Source of the DNA: Rhodothermus marinus DSM 4252
Lineage (GTDB): Bacteria > Bacteroidota > Rhodothermia > Rhodothermales > Rhodothermaceae
Reading direction: 5' to 3'
Assembly (NCBI RefSeq): GCF_000024845.1
Contig: NC_013501.1
Location: forward strand, 1,182,001-1,246,000
Length of the DNA: 64,000 nt
Shown here piece after piece: positions 54,046 through 62,489 of the stretch. The notes under the pieces were generated by a model that did no database searches, was not told where the DNA came from, and saw only the letters and a list, made by a program, of their open reading frames with translations. How positions within the stretch are numbered: position 1 is the stretch's first letter; the number at the start of each line of letters is the position of its first letter. Made by a program: the position numbers and the translations under genes.

Positions 54046-55542
54046 ATGTGGGCAACGCAATCGAGTTCACGGGGTGGCTGGCTCGGAAGGCTGTGCCGGG
54101 TGACCTGGGCCTTTCAGCTTGGCCTGCTGTTGCTGGGAAATGCTCCGGTGATCGCACAGAGCTGGCGAGCAGCCGCACTGCAACGCATCGAACAGTATCG
54201 CAAAGGCACGATCCGGGTGCAGGTGCTCGACCCTGATGGACGGCCGGTAGAAGGCGCGCAGGTACACGTGCGGATGCGCCGGCATGCCTTCGGGTTCGGG
54301 ACGGCGGTCAGTTTTGGACTGGTGCTGGGGCCCCATGCCCACCCTGTCTATCGCGCCAGACTCGAAGATCTGACCGGCGATGGCCGTACGTTCAACATGG
54401 CCACGCCGGAAAATGCGTTGAAATGGCCCTGGTGGGAGGCGGAGCGCCCGATCCCCAATGCGCAGAAAATCGAAGTGATCGACTGGCTACGTGCGCTGGG
54501 TTATGAAATCCGCGGGCACAATCTGCTCTGGCCGGACTGGCGCTGGTTGCCACAGGACGTTGCGGCACACCGCGACGATCCCGCCTATATCCACGATCGT
54601 GTCCGGCGCCACATCGCAGCCGTGGCCGGTCACTCGGGGCTTCGCGGCAAACTGCGCGACTGGGATGTGCTCAACGAACCGGCACACCTGACTGCGCTTC
54701 GCGATGTATTTGACGGATGGGGGCCATACCGGCGGGGCGAGGACTTCTACGTGGATGTTTTTCGCTGGGCAAAAGCCGCCGATTCTTCGGCGCGGCTTTT
54801 CATCAACGAGTTCAACATCATCAACAACTACGCCAACGAAGGGGCAACGCGCGCCTACTACAAACAGATCATCGCAGAATTGCTGGCACAGGGTGCTCCG
54901 CTGGAAGGCATCGGAATCCAGAGCCATTTTACGGTACCGTTGCCGAGCATGACCGAGGTCAAGGCGGCGCTCGATTCTCTGGCGGCCTTCGGGTTACCGC
55001 TTTCCATCACAGAATATGACGTGCGGGGCGCCTCCGAGCAGGCGGAAGCTTCGTTCATGGAGGATTTTCTGACGATGGTCTTCAGCCATCCGGCCGTCGA
55101 GAGCTTTATCATGTGGGGGTTCTGGGATGGCGCGCACTGGCGCGACGATGCGCCTCTTTTCCGAGAAGACTGGACGCTGAAGCCTTCGGGTAAGGTCTTC
55201 CTTGATCTGGTTTTCAATCGCTGGTGGACCGACACGACCGGCGTAACCGGACCGGATGGCTCCTGGACGGTTCGGGGATTTCTGGGGGATTACGAAGTGA
55301 CCGTACGGCATGAAGACCTCCGGGCAGACCGCGAAATGTCGCTTCGGAGCAGGTCCGACGCGTCCAGGGTCACGGTGGTGCTGGGAGCGACCGGGGAGCT
55401 GATGCGATCTCGACCGAAGGGGAGAAAACCGGAAGTCGTGCCGGGAGATGGAACGCCAGTGCGGAGCAGGCGGGATCGAGTGGCTGCAGCAGGCCTGAAC
55501 CGTCCGGGACCGTTGCGGCTGTACTTAAATAGCGGAAACTGA
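54046..55542 (+). CDS. GH10 endo-xylanase, second copy
   Basis: 498 residues from ATG 54046: signal peptide (VTWAFQLGLLLLGNAPVIAQ), a short N-terminal beta domain (IRVQVLDPDGRPVEGAQVHV), then a GH10 barrel with acid/base Glu in DWDVLNEPAHL and nucleophile Glu in SITEYDVRGA. The Arg-rich C-terminal ~60 residues have no recognised domain and no sorting signal. An in-frame GTG at 53935 would add 37 basic residues before the signal peptide. Unlike Xyn10A it has no CBM4 modules, so it may be released or periplasmic, acting on oligosaccharides. Confidence 0.9.
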   Translation: MWATQSSSRGGWLGRLCRVTWAFQLGLLLLGNAPVIAQSWRAAALQRIEQYRKGTIRVQVLDPDGRPVEGAQVHVRMRRHAFGFGTAVSFGLVLGPHAHPVYRARLEDLTGDGRTFNMATPENALKWPWWEAERPIPNAQKIEVIDWLRALGYEIRGHNLLWPDWRWLPQDVAAHRDDPAYIHDRVRRHIAAVAGHSGLRGKLRDWDVLNEPAHLTALRDVFDGWGPYRRGEDFYVDVFRWAKAADSSARLFINEFNIINNYANEGATRAYYKQIIAELLAQGAPLEGIGIQSHFTVPLPSMTEVKAALDSLAAFGLPLSITEYDVRGASEQAEASFMEDFLTMVFSHPAVESFIMWGFWDGAHWRDDAPLFREDWTLKPSGKVFLDLVFNRWWTDTTGVTGPDGSWTVRGFLGDYEVTVRHEDLRADREMSLRSRSDASRVTVVLGATGELMRSRPKGRKPEVVPGDGTPVRSRRDRVAAAGLNRPGPLRLYLNSGN

Positions 55543-55582
55543 AAGCGCTACGCATTAAAACTTAAGATAAGGTCAACAGGCC

Positions 55583-56146
55583 ATGAGGCCGGGCGCTTCC
55601 ACTTCGGAGCAGCAGGAGCTGGCGGCAAGGGTGCGCCAGGGCGATGCGGCGGCATTCGAGCGGCTGTTTCGGGCCTACTACACGCCGCTCGTGCACTTTG
55701 CCGTGCACATCGTGGGCACGCTCCCGGAGGCCGAGGAAGTGGTGCAGCGCGTGTTCGTCAACATCTGGCGCAACCGGGCCGCCTGGGCGCCCCACGTCTC
55801 GGTAGCGGCCTATCTCTACGGCGCCGTGCGCAACGAAGCCGTCAAATACAGCCAGCGGCGTCCGCCCGCCGTACCGCTGGAAGAAGCGGCCGAAATGGCC
55901 TGCGACCGTCCCCACCCGGACCAGCAACTGGTCGGCAACGACTTGACCGAACTGATCGAACGGCTCATCCAGGAGCTGCCCGAGCAGCGACGGCTGATCT
56001 TCACCCTCTCGCGCGATCACGGGCTCACCTACGCCGAAATTGCGCAATCCCTGGGCATCTCGATCAAGACTGTCGAAACGCAGATGGGGCGCGCCCTGCG
56101 TCAGCTTCGGGAGCGTCTCCAGGCGTGGTTGAACGTTGCGCCCTGA
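55583..56146 (+). CDS. ECF RNA polymerase sigma factor
   Basis: 187 residues. Region 2: AAFERLFRAYYTPLVHFAVHIVG...AEEVVQRVFVNIWRNRAAW; region 4: LIFTLSRDHGLTYAEIAQSLGISIKTVETQMGRAL. It is of the type that pairs with FecR anti-sigma factors in Bacteroidota nutrient systems. AAGGT lies upstream of the ATG. A TGAAAGCGCTACGCA element (55540-55554) lies between it and the GH10 gene. Probably drives the SusCD/GH67 genes. Confidence 0.93.
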   Translation: MRPGASTSEQQELAARVRQGDAAAFERLFRAYYTPLVHFAVHIVGTLPEAEEVVQRVFVNIWRNRAAWAPHVSVAAYLYGAVRNEAVKYSQRRPPAVPLEEAAEMACDRPHPDQQLVGNDLTELIERLIQELPEQRRLIFTLSRDHGLTYAEIAQSLGISIKTVETQMGRALRQLRERLQAWLNVAP

Positions 56147-56221
56147 AATTTCCGAAAGCCCTTCTGTCAGGGTATCGGCTCGCTGACGGATCTCTTCTAC
56201 AGCAAGGGGTAACGCGTCATC

Positions 56222-57265
56222 ATGCACGAAGGCATCGACTGGGATCTTCTGGCTAAATACATCGCGGGCGCCTGTTCGGAAGCCGAGCGGGCGGCCGTGG
56301 AAGCCTGGGCATCGGCCGACCCGATGCATCGCCAGCTGCTGGAAGAGCTGAGGCTGACCTGGCAGGTGATGGAGCAGATGCCCCCGCCGGTTTCGGTGGA
56401 GGCAGCCTGGCAACGCGTGCGGGCGCAGATGGAAAGGCCCGCCGATCGTCCGGCCATCCCTGCACGGCGGCATCGGGCCAGAGCATGGGGGGTACGGGTG
56501 CTGGCCGTGCTGGCGGTGACGCTCGGGGTTGCGCTGCTGTACCACGAGCTGGGGTGGCTTCCGCGGCCGGAGTCGGCCCACGAGCCCGAGGCTCCCCGGG
56601 TTTTTGTCACGCAGCGAGGACAGCGCGCCACCGTGCAGCTGGTCGACGGCACGCGCATTCTGCTGGCGCCCGAGTCGCGGCTTGAGGTGGCGGCCGATTA
56701 CGGTCGGACCGGGCGGCACGTAACGCTGGCCGGCGAGGCCTATTTCGAGGTGGCGTCCGACTCGCTGCATCCCTTTGTGGTGCAGGCGCCCCGGCTGCGT
56801 GTGCAGGTGCTCGGGACGGCTTTCGGCGTGCGTGCCTACGCCGAAGAAACCCGGGCCTATGTGGCCGTGCGCCATGGTCGGGTGCAGGTGCAGCCCGAGT
56901 CGGCTCACGCCAGGGCAGCGGCCGCGCTGCTGGCGGCCGGCCAGGTGGCCCGGTTGAAGGAAGCCGGGCAGCTTGAAATAAGGCGGCCGGCCAGCCTGGA
57001 CGCCTACGTGGGATGGGCCGAAGGGCGCCTGGTGTTCGAGCGAACCCCGCTGCGCGAAGTGGCCCGCACGCTGGCGCGCTGGTACGATCTGGAGATCCAG
57101 CTCGAGGATCCGGCGCTGGGGGCGCGGCAGCTGACGGCCACCTTCGAGGAAGCTCCGGCCTACCAGGTCCTGCAGATCATTGCGGCCACCATGAACCTGG
57201 AGGTCGTGCGAGACGCCGAAAACCCCCGGCGAATCCGCTGGCGGGAGGCTTCACCGCCATCCTGA
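56222..57265 (+). CDS. FecR-type anti-sigma factor
   Basis: 347 residues. Cytoplasmic N-terminal sigma-binding part, one membrane helix (about residues 82-104, RVLAVLAVTLGVALLYHEL), then the periplasmic FecR domain (QLVDGTRILLAPESRLEV, GEAYFEVASDSLHPFVVQAPRLRVQVLGTAFGVRAY in part) and a C-terminal DUF4974-type module (TPLREVARTLARWYDLEI). It receives the signal from the STN domain of the next gene product. 75 bases after the sigma gene. Confidence 0.92.
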   Translation: MHEGIDWDLLAKYIAGACSEAERAAVEAWASADPMHRQLLEELRLTWQVMEQMPPPVSVEAAWQRVRAQMERPADRPAIPARRHRARAWGVRVLAVLAVTLGVALLYHELGWLPRPESAHEPEAPRVFVTQRGQRATVQLVDGTRILLAPESRLEVAADYGRTGRHVTLAGEAYFEVASDSLHPFVVQAPRLRVQVLGTAFGVRAYAEETRAYVAVRHGRVQVQPESAHARAAAALLAAGQVARLKEAGQLEIRRPASLDAYVGWAEGRLVFERTPLREVARTLARWYDLEIQLEDPALGARQLTATFEEAPAYQVLQIIAATMNLEVVRDAENPRRIRWREASPPS

Positions 57266-57336
57266 AAGCAAAGCCAGAAGATTCCGCCGAAATCACTGAA
57301 CCTGAACGTTAACTAAACCGAATAAGGAGCGTCGCC

Positions 57337-60300
57337 ATGGCTACCCGTCAACGCCTTTTCTGGAAGCGCATCGAAGCGTGCCGGTTGTGGTTGCTGGTGC
57401 TGGGGGTGTTGCTGCTGGGCGCCGGACAGGTCCGGGCGCAGCAGCCGGAGGTCCGAACGGCTTCGAAAGTGGACACACCTATTGCCTGGCTGAACGACCC
57501 GTATCTCGAAAACGCTGCGCGACTCAGCCAGCCCCTGCGTCTGACACTGGAGCAGGTAACGCGTGAGCAGGCACTCCGCATCATTGCGCAACAGGCCGGC
57601 CTGCGACTTTCCTACGAGTGGAGCGAGGCGATGAACGAGCCCGTTACGCTCCGCCAGTCGCAGGGCACCGTGCTGGACGCGCTCTACGCCGTGACGGCCG
57701 GCACCGACCTGCGACTGATGATCACACGCAGCGGCTACCTGCTGGTCGGTCGTGCGCCGAAGTCCTCGGCCGAAATGGCGGAGCCTGCTCCGGTCCAGCA
57801 GGAAGGAAGCATTGCCGGCCGCGTGATTGACGCGGCCACCGGGGAAGGGCTTCCCGGTGTGAACGTCTTTCTGGTGGGTACCACGCTGGGAGCCAGCACC
57901 GACATAGACGGTAACTACCGGATCGACAATATCCCGGCCGGTCTCTACACATTGCAGGCGTCCTTCATCGGCTACCGGACGGCCACGGTCGACAGCGTCG
58001 AGGTGCGTGCGGGCGAAGTCACCGTGGTCAACCTGGCGCTCGAGCAGGAAGTGCTCGGCCTGGAAGAGATCGTGGTGGTGGGCTACGGTACGCAACGGCG
58101 TCGGGATGTGACAGGTGCCGTCTCGTCGGTGAACGTCGAAAGCCTGCAGGAGCTGCCCGTCACGAACGTCGTGGAGGCGCTCCAGACGCGGGCTCCCGGC
58201 GTGCGCGTGATCACCTCCGATGGACGGCCGGGCGGCAGCGGCCTGGAAGTTCAAATCCGAGGCGCTCGATCGCTGACAGCCAGCAACCAGCCGCTGTTTG
58301 TCATCGACGGGGTGCCCGTCGAAGGCGTAAATCTGTCCGAACTGAATCTGAGCGACATTGTCTCGATCGAGGTGCTGAAAGACGCCTCGGCGGCGGCCAT
58401 CTACGGGGCGCGTGGTTCCAATGGCGTCGTGCTCATCACCACGCGGCGCGGTCGCGAAGGCAAAGGTCGCTTTTCCTATGACGGTAGTATCGGATTTTCA
58501 GAAATAGCCAATCCGCTCGACGTTTTCAGTGGGCCGGAATTCATTGCGCTGCGGCGCGAGGCCTATCGTGCGGCCGGTATGCCCACCGACGACGAAACGA
58601 TTATGGACCCTGTTGAACGGGAGGTTGCGCAGAGCGGGCAATACGTCGACTGGCAGGAGGCCGTTCTGCGTACCGGTGTGCGTCACAATCATAACCTCAG
58701 CTATTCCGGAGGATCGGACGTATTTCAGGTTTATGCCAGCGGCGGCTATCTGCGCGAAGAAGGGATCCTGAAGCGCACGTTCTTCGAACGAGGGACTTTC
58801 CGGCTCAACACCGACTACCGCCCGATTTCCTGGCTCAAGTTCACCACGAACTTCCTGCTGGCCCGGACCAAGCAGGATGTGGCGGGCGGCGAACGCTACG
58901 GCCCCTTCTGGACCGCTTATACGCTGTCACCGCTGGGGAAAATCTATGACGAGCAGGGTCGGCTGCGGCCTTTTGTAACCGGCGACCCGACCGCCTGGAA
59001 TCCGCTCTATCAACTCCAGGAGTCCCGCGATGATCGCTGGAGCACGCGTGTGCTCGGCAATCTGGTGGCCCAGGTCAATCTGTATGAAGGCCTGAATTAT
59101 CAGCTCAACGCGGGCATGGATTACAACGCGACCAAAATGGGCGAGTACCGCACGAGCAACTATTCCGGCGGTGGGCAGCAGCGCGCCGTGCTGGGTTATG
59201 GCGAAAGCACCAGCTACACGATCGAAAACATCCTGACCTACGAGCGACAGCTGGGCACGCTGCATAACCTGCACGCCACGCTGCTCTACAGCGTGCAGCG
59301 TGTGCAGGACGAAGACCTGCAGGCCCAGACGCGCAACCTGCCCAGTGATCTGCTCGATTACAACGCGATCAGCAGCGGGGCCGATCTGCGCTCGCCTACC
59401 CGGAACTATTCGGCCTGGAGCCTGGAGTCCTACATGGCCCGCCTGCGCTACAGCTTCGCGGATCGGTACCTGCTGACGCTTACCGGGCGTATCGACGGCT
59501 CCTCCAAGTTCGGGGCGGGCAACAAGTACGGCTTCTTCCCGGCCGTTGCCTTTGCCTGGCAGCTCAGCCAGGAACCCTTCCTGGCCTCCGTGCGCCAGAT
59601 CGACAACCTGAAACTGCGCCTGAGCTGGGGTCAGACCGGTAACCAGGAAATCCCGATCTATCAGTCGCTCGGGCAAACCAGTCTGTTCTCCTATTCCTTT
59701 GGCGGGAATATCGTGAAAGGCTATGCGCCCGCCTCGCTCCCGAACCCCAACCTGAAGTGGGAAAAGACCACGCAGTTCAACCTGGGGCTGGATGCCTCGC
59801 TTTTTGGCGGGCGCATCATGTCCGCGATCGACCTCTACCGCTCCTGGACCTCGGACCTGCTGCTCCAGCGGCAGATCCCGGTCACGAACGGCTTTACCAG
59901 CTTCCTGGATAACATTGGCAAGACGGAAAACTGGGGCATCGACTTCAGCCTGGATACCTATCTGATCAACCGTCCTGATTTTTCCTGGCAGGTGAACCTG
60001 AACTGGTCGCTCAGCCGCTCGAAGATCGTCCGGTTGACCGGACAGACCGACGAGGCGGGCAATCCGGTGGATGACATCGCCAACCGCTGGTTCATCGGAC
60101 ACCCGATCGGCGTCATCTACGACTGGGTCTTCGACGGCATCTTCTGTTCGGGAGGGCCTTACGACGAGGCGGCCTGCCAGCAGGAGATCGCCAGCAGCGC
60201 CCAGCCCGACGCCCAGCCCGGCGACATCCGGGTCAGGGACCTGAACGGCGACGGCGTGATCAACGACCAGGACCGCACCATCGTCGGCACGACCGAACCG

Positions 60301-60780
60301 GACTGGTACGGTGGTCTGGGGACTACGCTGACCTATAAGAACTTCGATCTGAGCGTCTTCTTTACGGCCGTGCAGGGGGTGACCCGCTACAATCCCTACA
60401 TCTACCCGCGGGCTTACGACCCGAACATTGTGGTCATCTTTCTGCAGGGGCGGGCCAACCAGATCGCCGTCGATTACTGGACGCCGGAGGATACGGATGC
60501 CGATTTCCCCCGGCCCAATTATCAACGCGAAATGCCGCGCTACCTTTCGGCCCGGGCCGTCTGGGATGCCTCCTACGTGCAGCTCCGCAATATCACGCTG
60601 GGCTACACGCTACCGGCCTCGCTGGCGGCCCGCATCGGCGTCGATCGCATGCGGCTCTATCTCTCGGGGAATAACCTCTACTACTGGACGGACTTCGAGT
60701 CCTACAACCCCGAGCAGGGCGACGTCGAGGGCTACCCGGTAGCCCGGACGCTGACCTTTGGCGTGAATCTGTCCTTCTGA
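57337..60780 (+). CDS. susC: SusC-family TonB receptor with STN signalling domain
   Basis: 1147 residues. Signal peptide, secretin/TonB N-terminal (STN) domain at about 50-130 (LTLEQVTREQALRIIAQQAGL), carboxypeptidase regulatory-like domain (IAGRVIDAATGEGLPGVNVFL), plug with the SusC hallmark (SLTASNQPLFVIDGVPVEG, VLKDASAAAIYGARGSNGVVLI), then a barrel ending in LTFGVNLSF (aromatic terminal residue). It imports oligosaccharides together with SusD and signals to FecR. RBS AAGGAGC at 57324-57330. Presence of STN marks it as a regulated transporter. Confidence 0.95.
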   Translation: MATRQRLFWKRIEACRLWLLVLGVLLLGAGQVRAQQPEVRTASKVDTPIAWLNDPYLENAARLSQPLRLTLEQVTREQALRIIAQQAGLRLSYEWSEAMNEPVTLRQSQGTVLDALYAVTAGTDLRLMITRSGYLLVGRAPKSSAEMAEPAPVQQEGSIAGRVIDAATGEGLPGVNVFLVGTTLGASTDIDGNYRIDNIPAGLYTLQASFIGYRTATVDSVEVRAGEVTVVNLALEQEVLGLEEIVVVGYGTQRRRDVTGAVSSVNVESLQELPVTNVVEALQTRAPGVRVITSDGRPGGSGLEVQIRGARSLTASNQPLFVIDGVPVEGVNLSELNLSDIVSIEVLKDASAAAIYGARGSNGVVLITTRRGREGKGRFSYDGSIGFSEIANPLDVFSGPEFIALRREAYRAAGMPTDDETIMDPVEREVAQSGQYVDWQEAVLRTGVRHNHNLSYSGGSDVFQVYASGGYLREEGILKRTFFERGTFRLNTDYRPISWLKFTTNFLLARTKQDVAGGERYGPFWTAYTLSPLGKIYDEQGRLRPFVTGDPTAWNPLYQLQESRDDRWSTRVLGNLVAQVNLYEGLNYQLNAGMDYNATKMGEYRTSNYSGGGQQRAVLGYGESTSYTIENILTYERQLGTLHNLHATLLYSVQRVQDEDLQAQTRNLPSDLLDYNAISSGADLRSPTRNYSAWSLESYMARLRYSFADRYLLTLTGRIDGSSKFGAGNKYGFFPAVAFAWQLSQEPFLASVRQIDNLKLRLSWGQTGNQEIPIYQSLGQTSLFSYSFGGNIVKGYAPASLPNPNLKWEKTTQFNLGLDASLFGGRIMSAIDLYRSWTSDLLLQRQIPVTNGFTSFLDNIGKTENWGIDFSLDTYLINRPDFSWQVNLNWSLSRSKIVRLTGQTDEAGNPVDDIANRWFIGHPIGVIYDWVFDGIFCSGGPYDEAACQQEIASSAQPDAQPGDIRVRDLNGDGVINDQDRTIVGTTEPDWYGGLGTTLTYKNFDLSVFFTAVQGVTRYNPYIYPRAYDPNIVVIFLQGRANQIAVDYWTPEDTDADFPRPNYQREMPRYLSARAVWDASYVQLRNITLGYTLPASLAARIGVDRMRLYLSGNNLYYWTDFESYNPEQGDVEGYPVARTLTFGVNLSF

Positions 60781-60788
60781 CCCGCCGG

Positions 60789-60807
60789 ATTGTGAGCGCT
60801 CGCTAAC
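60789..60807. promoter_or_regulatory. LacI-type operator-like palindrome between susC and susD
   Basis: ATTGTGAGCGCTCGCTAAC: the left half and the GAGCGCTC core (60794-60801) match the ideal symmetric lac operator, 15 of 20 positions. It is the kind of site LacI-family regulators bind. Not experimentally supported; in a short gap it could act as an internal operator. Confidence 0.4.
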
Positions 60808-60826
60808 CGAAAACAGAGGAATTGCC

Positions 60827-62356
60827 ATGAAGACATATCTGTCGATGCCAACCCGCTGGCTCCTGAGCCTCCTGCTGCTGGTCGGATTGACCGGGTGCGG
60901 TGAGGGCTTTCTGGAAGAGGAGCCGCGCACGTTCGTCAGCACCGAGGCCGTGCTGAACTCGCCCGAGGGCCTGGAAGGCGCCGTGGTGGCCCTTTACGAC
61001 TTCCCGACCTGGATGTACCACAGCACGCGCTACAGCTACTGGTTCATCTCGGGCACCGACGTGGCCCGAATCGGACCGCTCCACGAAGATCGGGGGACGG
61101 CCCTTTACAACACCGATCTCAACCCGCAGCACGGTGCTTCGCGGGAATACTGGAACCAGTCGTACCAGACCCTCTACCGCGCCAATGCCATTATCGCCGC
61201 GGCTCCGAACGTGGACTTCGACGGCGACGAGGCCCGGCGCAACCGGGTTATCGCGGAGGCCCGTTTCTTCCGAGCCTACATCCTGTTCTATCTCCACCAG
61301 CGCTACGGCAATATCCCGCTGGTGACCGAGCCTTCGGAGACCATCCGCGAGAAAGAACAACCCGCCGATCCGGCAGACATCTACCGGGTCATTGTCGACG
61401 ACCTCCGGTTTGCCATCGACAATCTGGCATGGACGTACGACGACCAGCCCGGCCGGATCACGAAGGGCGCGGCCATGCACCTGCTGGCCAAGGTCTATCT
61501 GGTGCTCCAGAACTGGCAGCAGGCAGCCCAGACGGCCGAAACGCTCATCCTGCAGGGGCCCTATGAGCTGCTGGACGACCCGGCCGAAATCTTTGCGGAC
61601 AACAACGAAAACAACAAAGAGGCGATCTGGACCATTCAGTTCGATCCGCAGGCCGACAACTACGGTCATTTTCTGGCCGTGATGTTCACGCCGCTTTACG
61701 ACCGCATTCAGGGCGTGGCGCGTACCTTCGAGCAGGGCGGCCGGCCCTGGGCCCGTATGTACCCCAGCGCCTACCTGCTCAGCCTCTTCGACAAAAACGA
61801 CCGGCGGCTGAAAGCCTGGTACAAGACGCACTGGGTCTACGACGACCCCGACGAGGGGCTGCCGCCGGGCCGTCAGGTGGGCGACACGGTGCGTACCTCG
61901 GACTTCAACCCGCCGCCGGATTCAATGCTCTACCTGCATCCGGCCTGCAAGAAGTACTGGGAGTATGGCGCAACCCGCGATATCAACCAGGCCGACTCCT
62001 ACAAGGGCATCATCCGCTATCGCCTGGCCGAAACCTACCTGATCGCCGCCGAAGCCTACATGCGCCTGGGCGATCAGGCCAAAGCGCTCGAATACATTAA
62101 CCCGCTGAGGCGGCGGGCCGGTGTACCCGACCTGACCGAACTCAACGAGGACATTCTGCTCGAAGAGCATGCCCGCGAACTGGCCTTCGAACAGGACCGG
62201 TGGTTTACACTCAAGCGCATGGGACGCCTGGTGCAGCACGTGCGCCAGTACAATCCGGATGCGGCACCCAATATCAAAGACTGTCATGTAAACATGCCCA
62301 TTCCGCAGGAATTTGTGGACCTGACGGGCTTCCCGCAGAATGACTGCTATCGCTGA
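60827..62356 (+). CDS. susD: SusD/RagB-family nutrient-binding lipoprotein
   Basis: 509 residues with lipobox LVGLTGCG (Cys about 24). The SusD fold is shown by the TPR-like helices and typical blocks: YRANAIIAAAPNV, EARFFRAYILFYLHQRYGNIPLVTE, AAMHLLAKVYLVLQNWQQAA, YRLAETYLIAAEAYMRLGDQ and ELAFEQDRWFTLKRMG. It caps the SusC barrel and binds glycans at the cell surface. 46 bases after susC. Confidence 0.95.
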   Translation: MKTYLSMPTRWLLSLLLLVGLTGCGEGFLEEEPRTFVSTEAVLNSPEGLEGAVVALYDFPTWMYHSTRYSYWFISGTDVARIGPLHEDRGTALYNTDLNPQHGASREYWNQSYQTLYRANAIIAAAPNVDFDGDEARRNRVIAEARFFRAYILFYLHQRYGNIPLVTEPSETIREKEQPADPADIYRVIVDDLRFAIDNLAWTYDDQPGRITKGAAMHLLAKVYLVLQNWQQAAQTAETLILQGPYELLDDPAEIFADNNENNKEAIWTIQFDPQADNYGHFLAVMFTPLYDRIQGVARTFEQGGRPWARMYPSAYLLSLFDKNDRRLKAWYKTHWVYDDPDEGLPPGRQVGDTVRTSDFNPPPDSMLYLHPACKKYWEYGATRDINQADSYKGIIRYRLAETYLIAAEAYMRLGDQAKALEYINPLRRRAGVPDLTELNEDILLEEHARELAFEQDRWFTLKRMGRLVQHVRQYNPDAAPNIKDCHVNMPIPQEFVDLTGFPQNDCYR

Positions 62357-62373
62357 GCGATCGTAGCGCGCGA

Positions 62374-62423
62374 CAGGACGGGGTACCGCTCGAAGCGCCG
62401 ACTTCGGGTGGTGCCCCGTCCTG
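62374..62423. terminator. Large hairpin after susD
   Basis: CAGGACGGGGTACC (62374-62387) pairs with GGTGCCCCGTCCTG (62410-62423), 14 bp with one G-T pair. No T tract follows, so it may stabilise the susCD mRNA end or reduce read-through into the GH67 gene. Confidence 0.6.
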
Positions 62424-62489
62424 CTATCTCTGACAAACAAGGGGGCTTATTTTACCCCGTACCCTTCGGGACCATTTTGCAACAGCACC

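Noticed and set aside
58927-60525. 532-codon minus-strand frame within susC
   Set aside because: Antisense shadow of the SusC barrel region.
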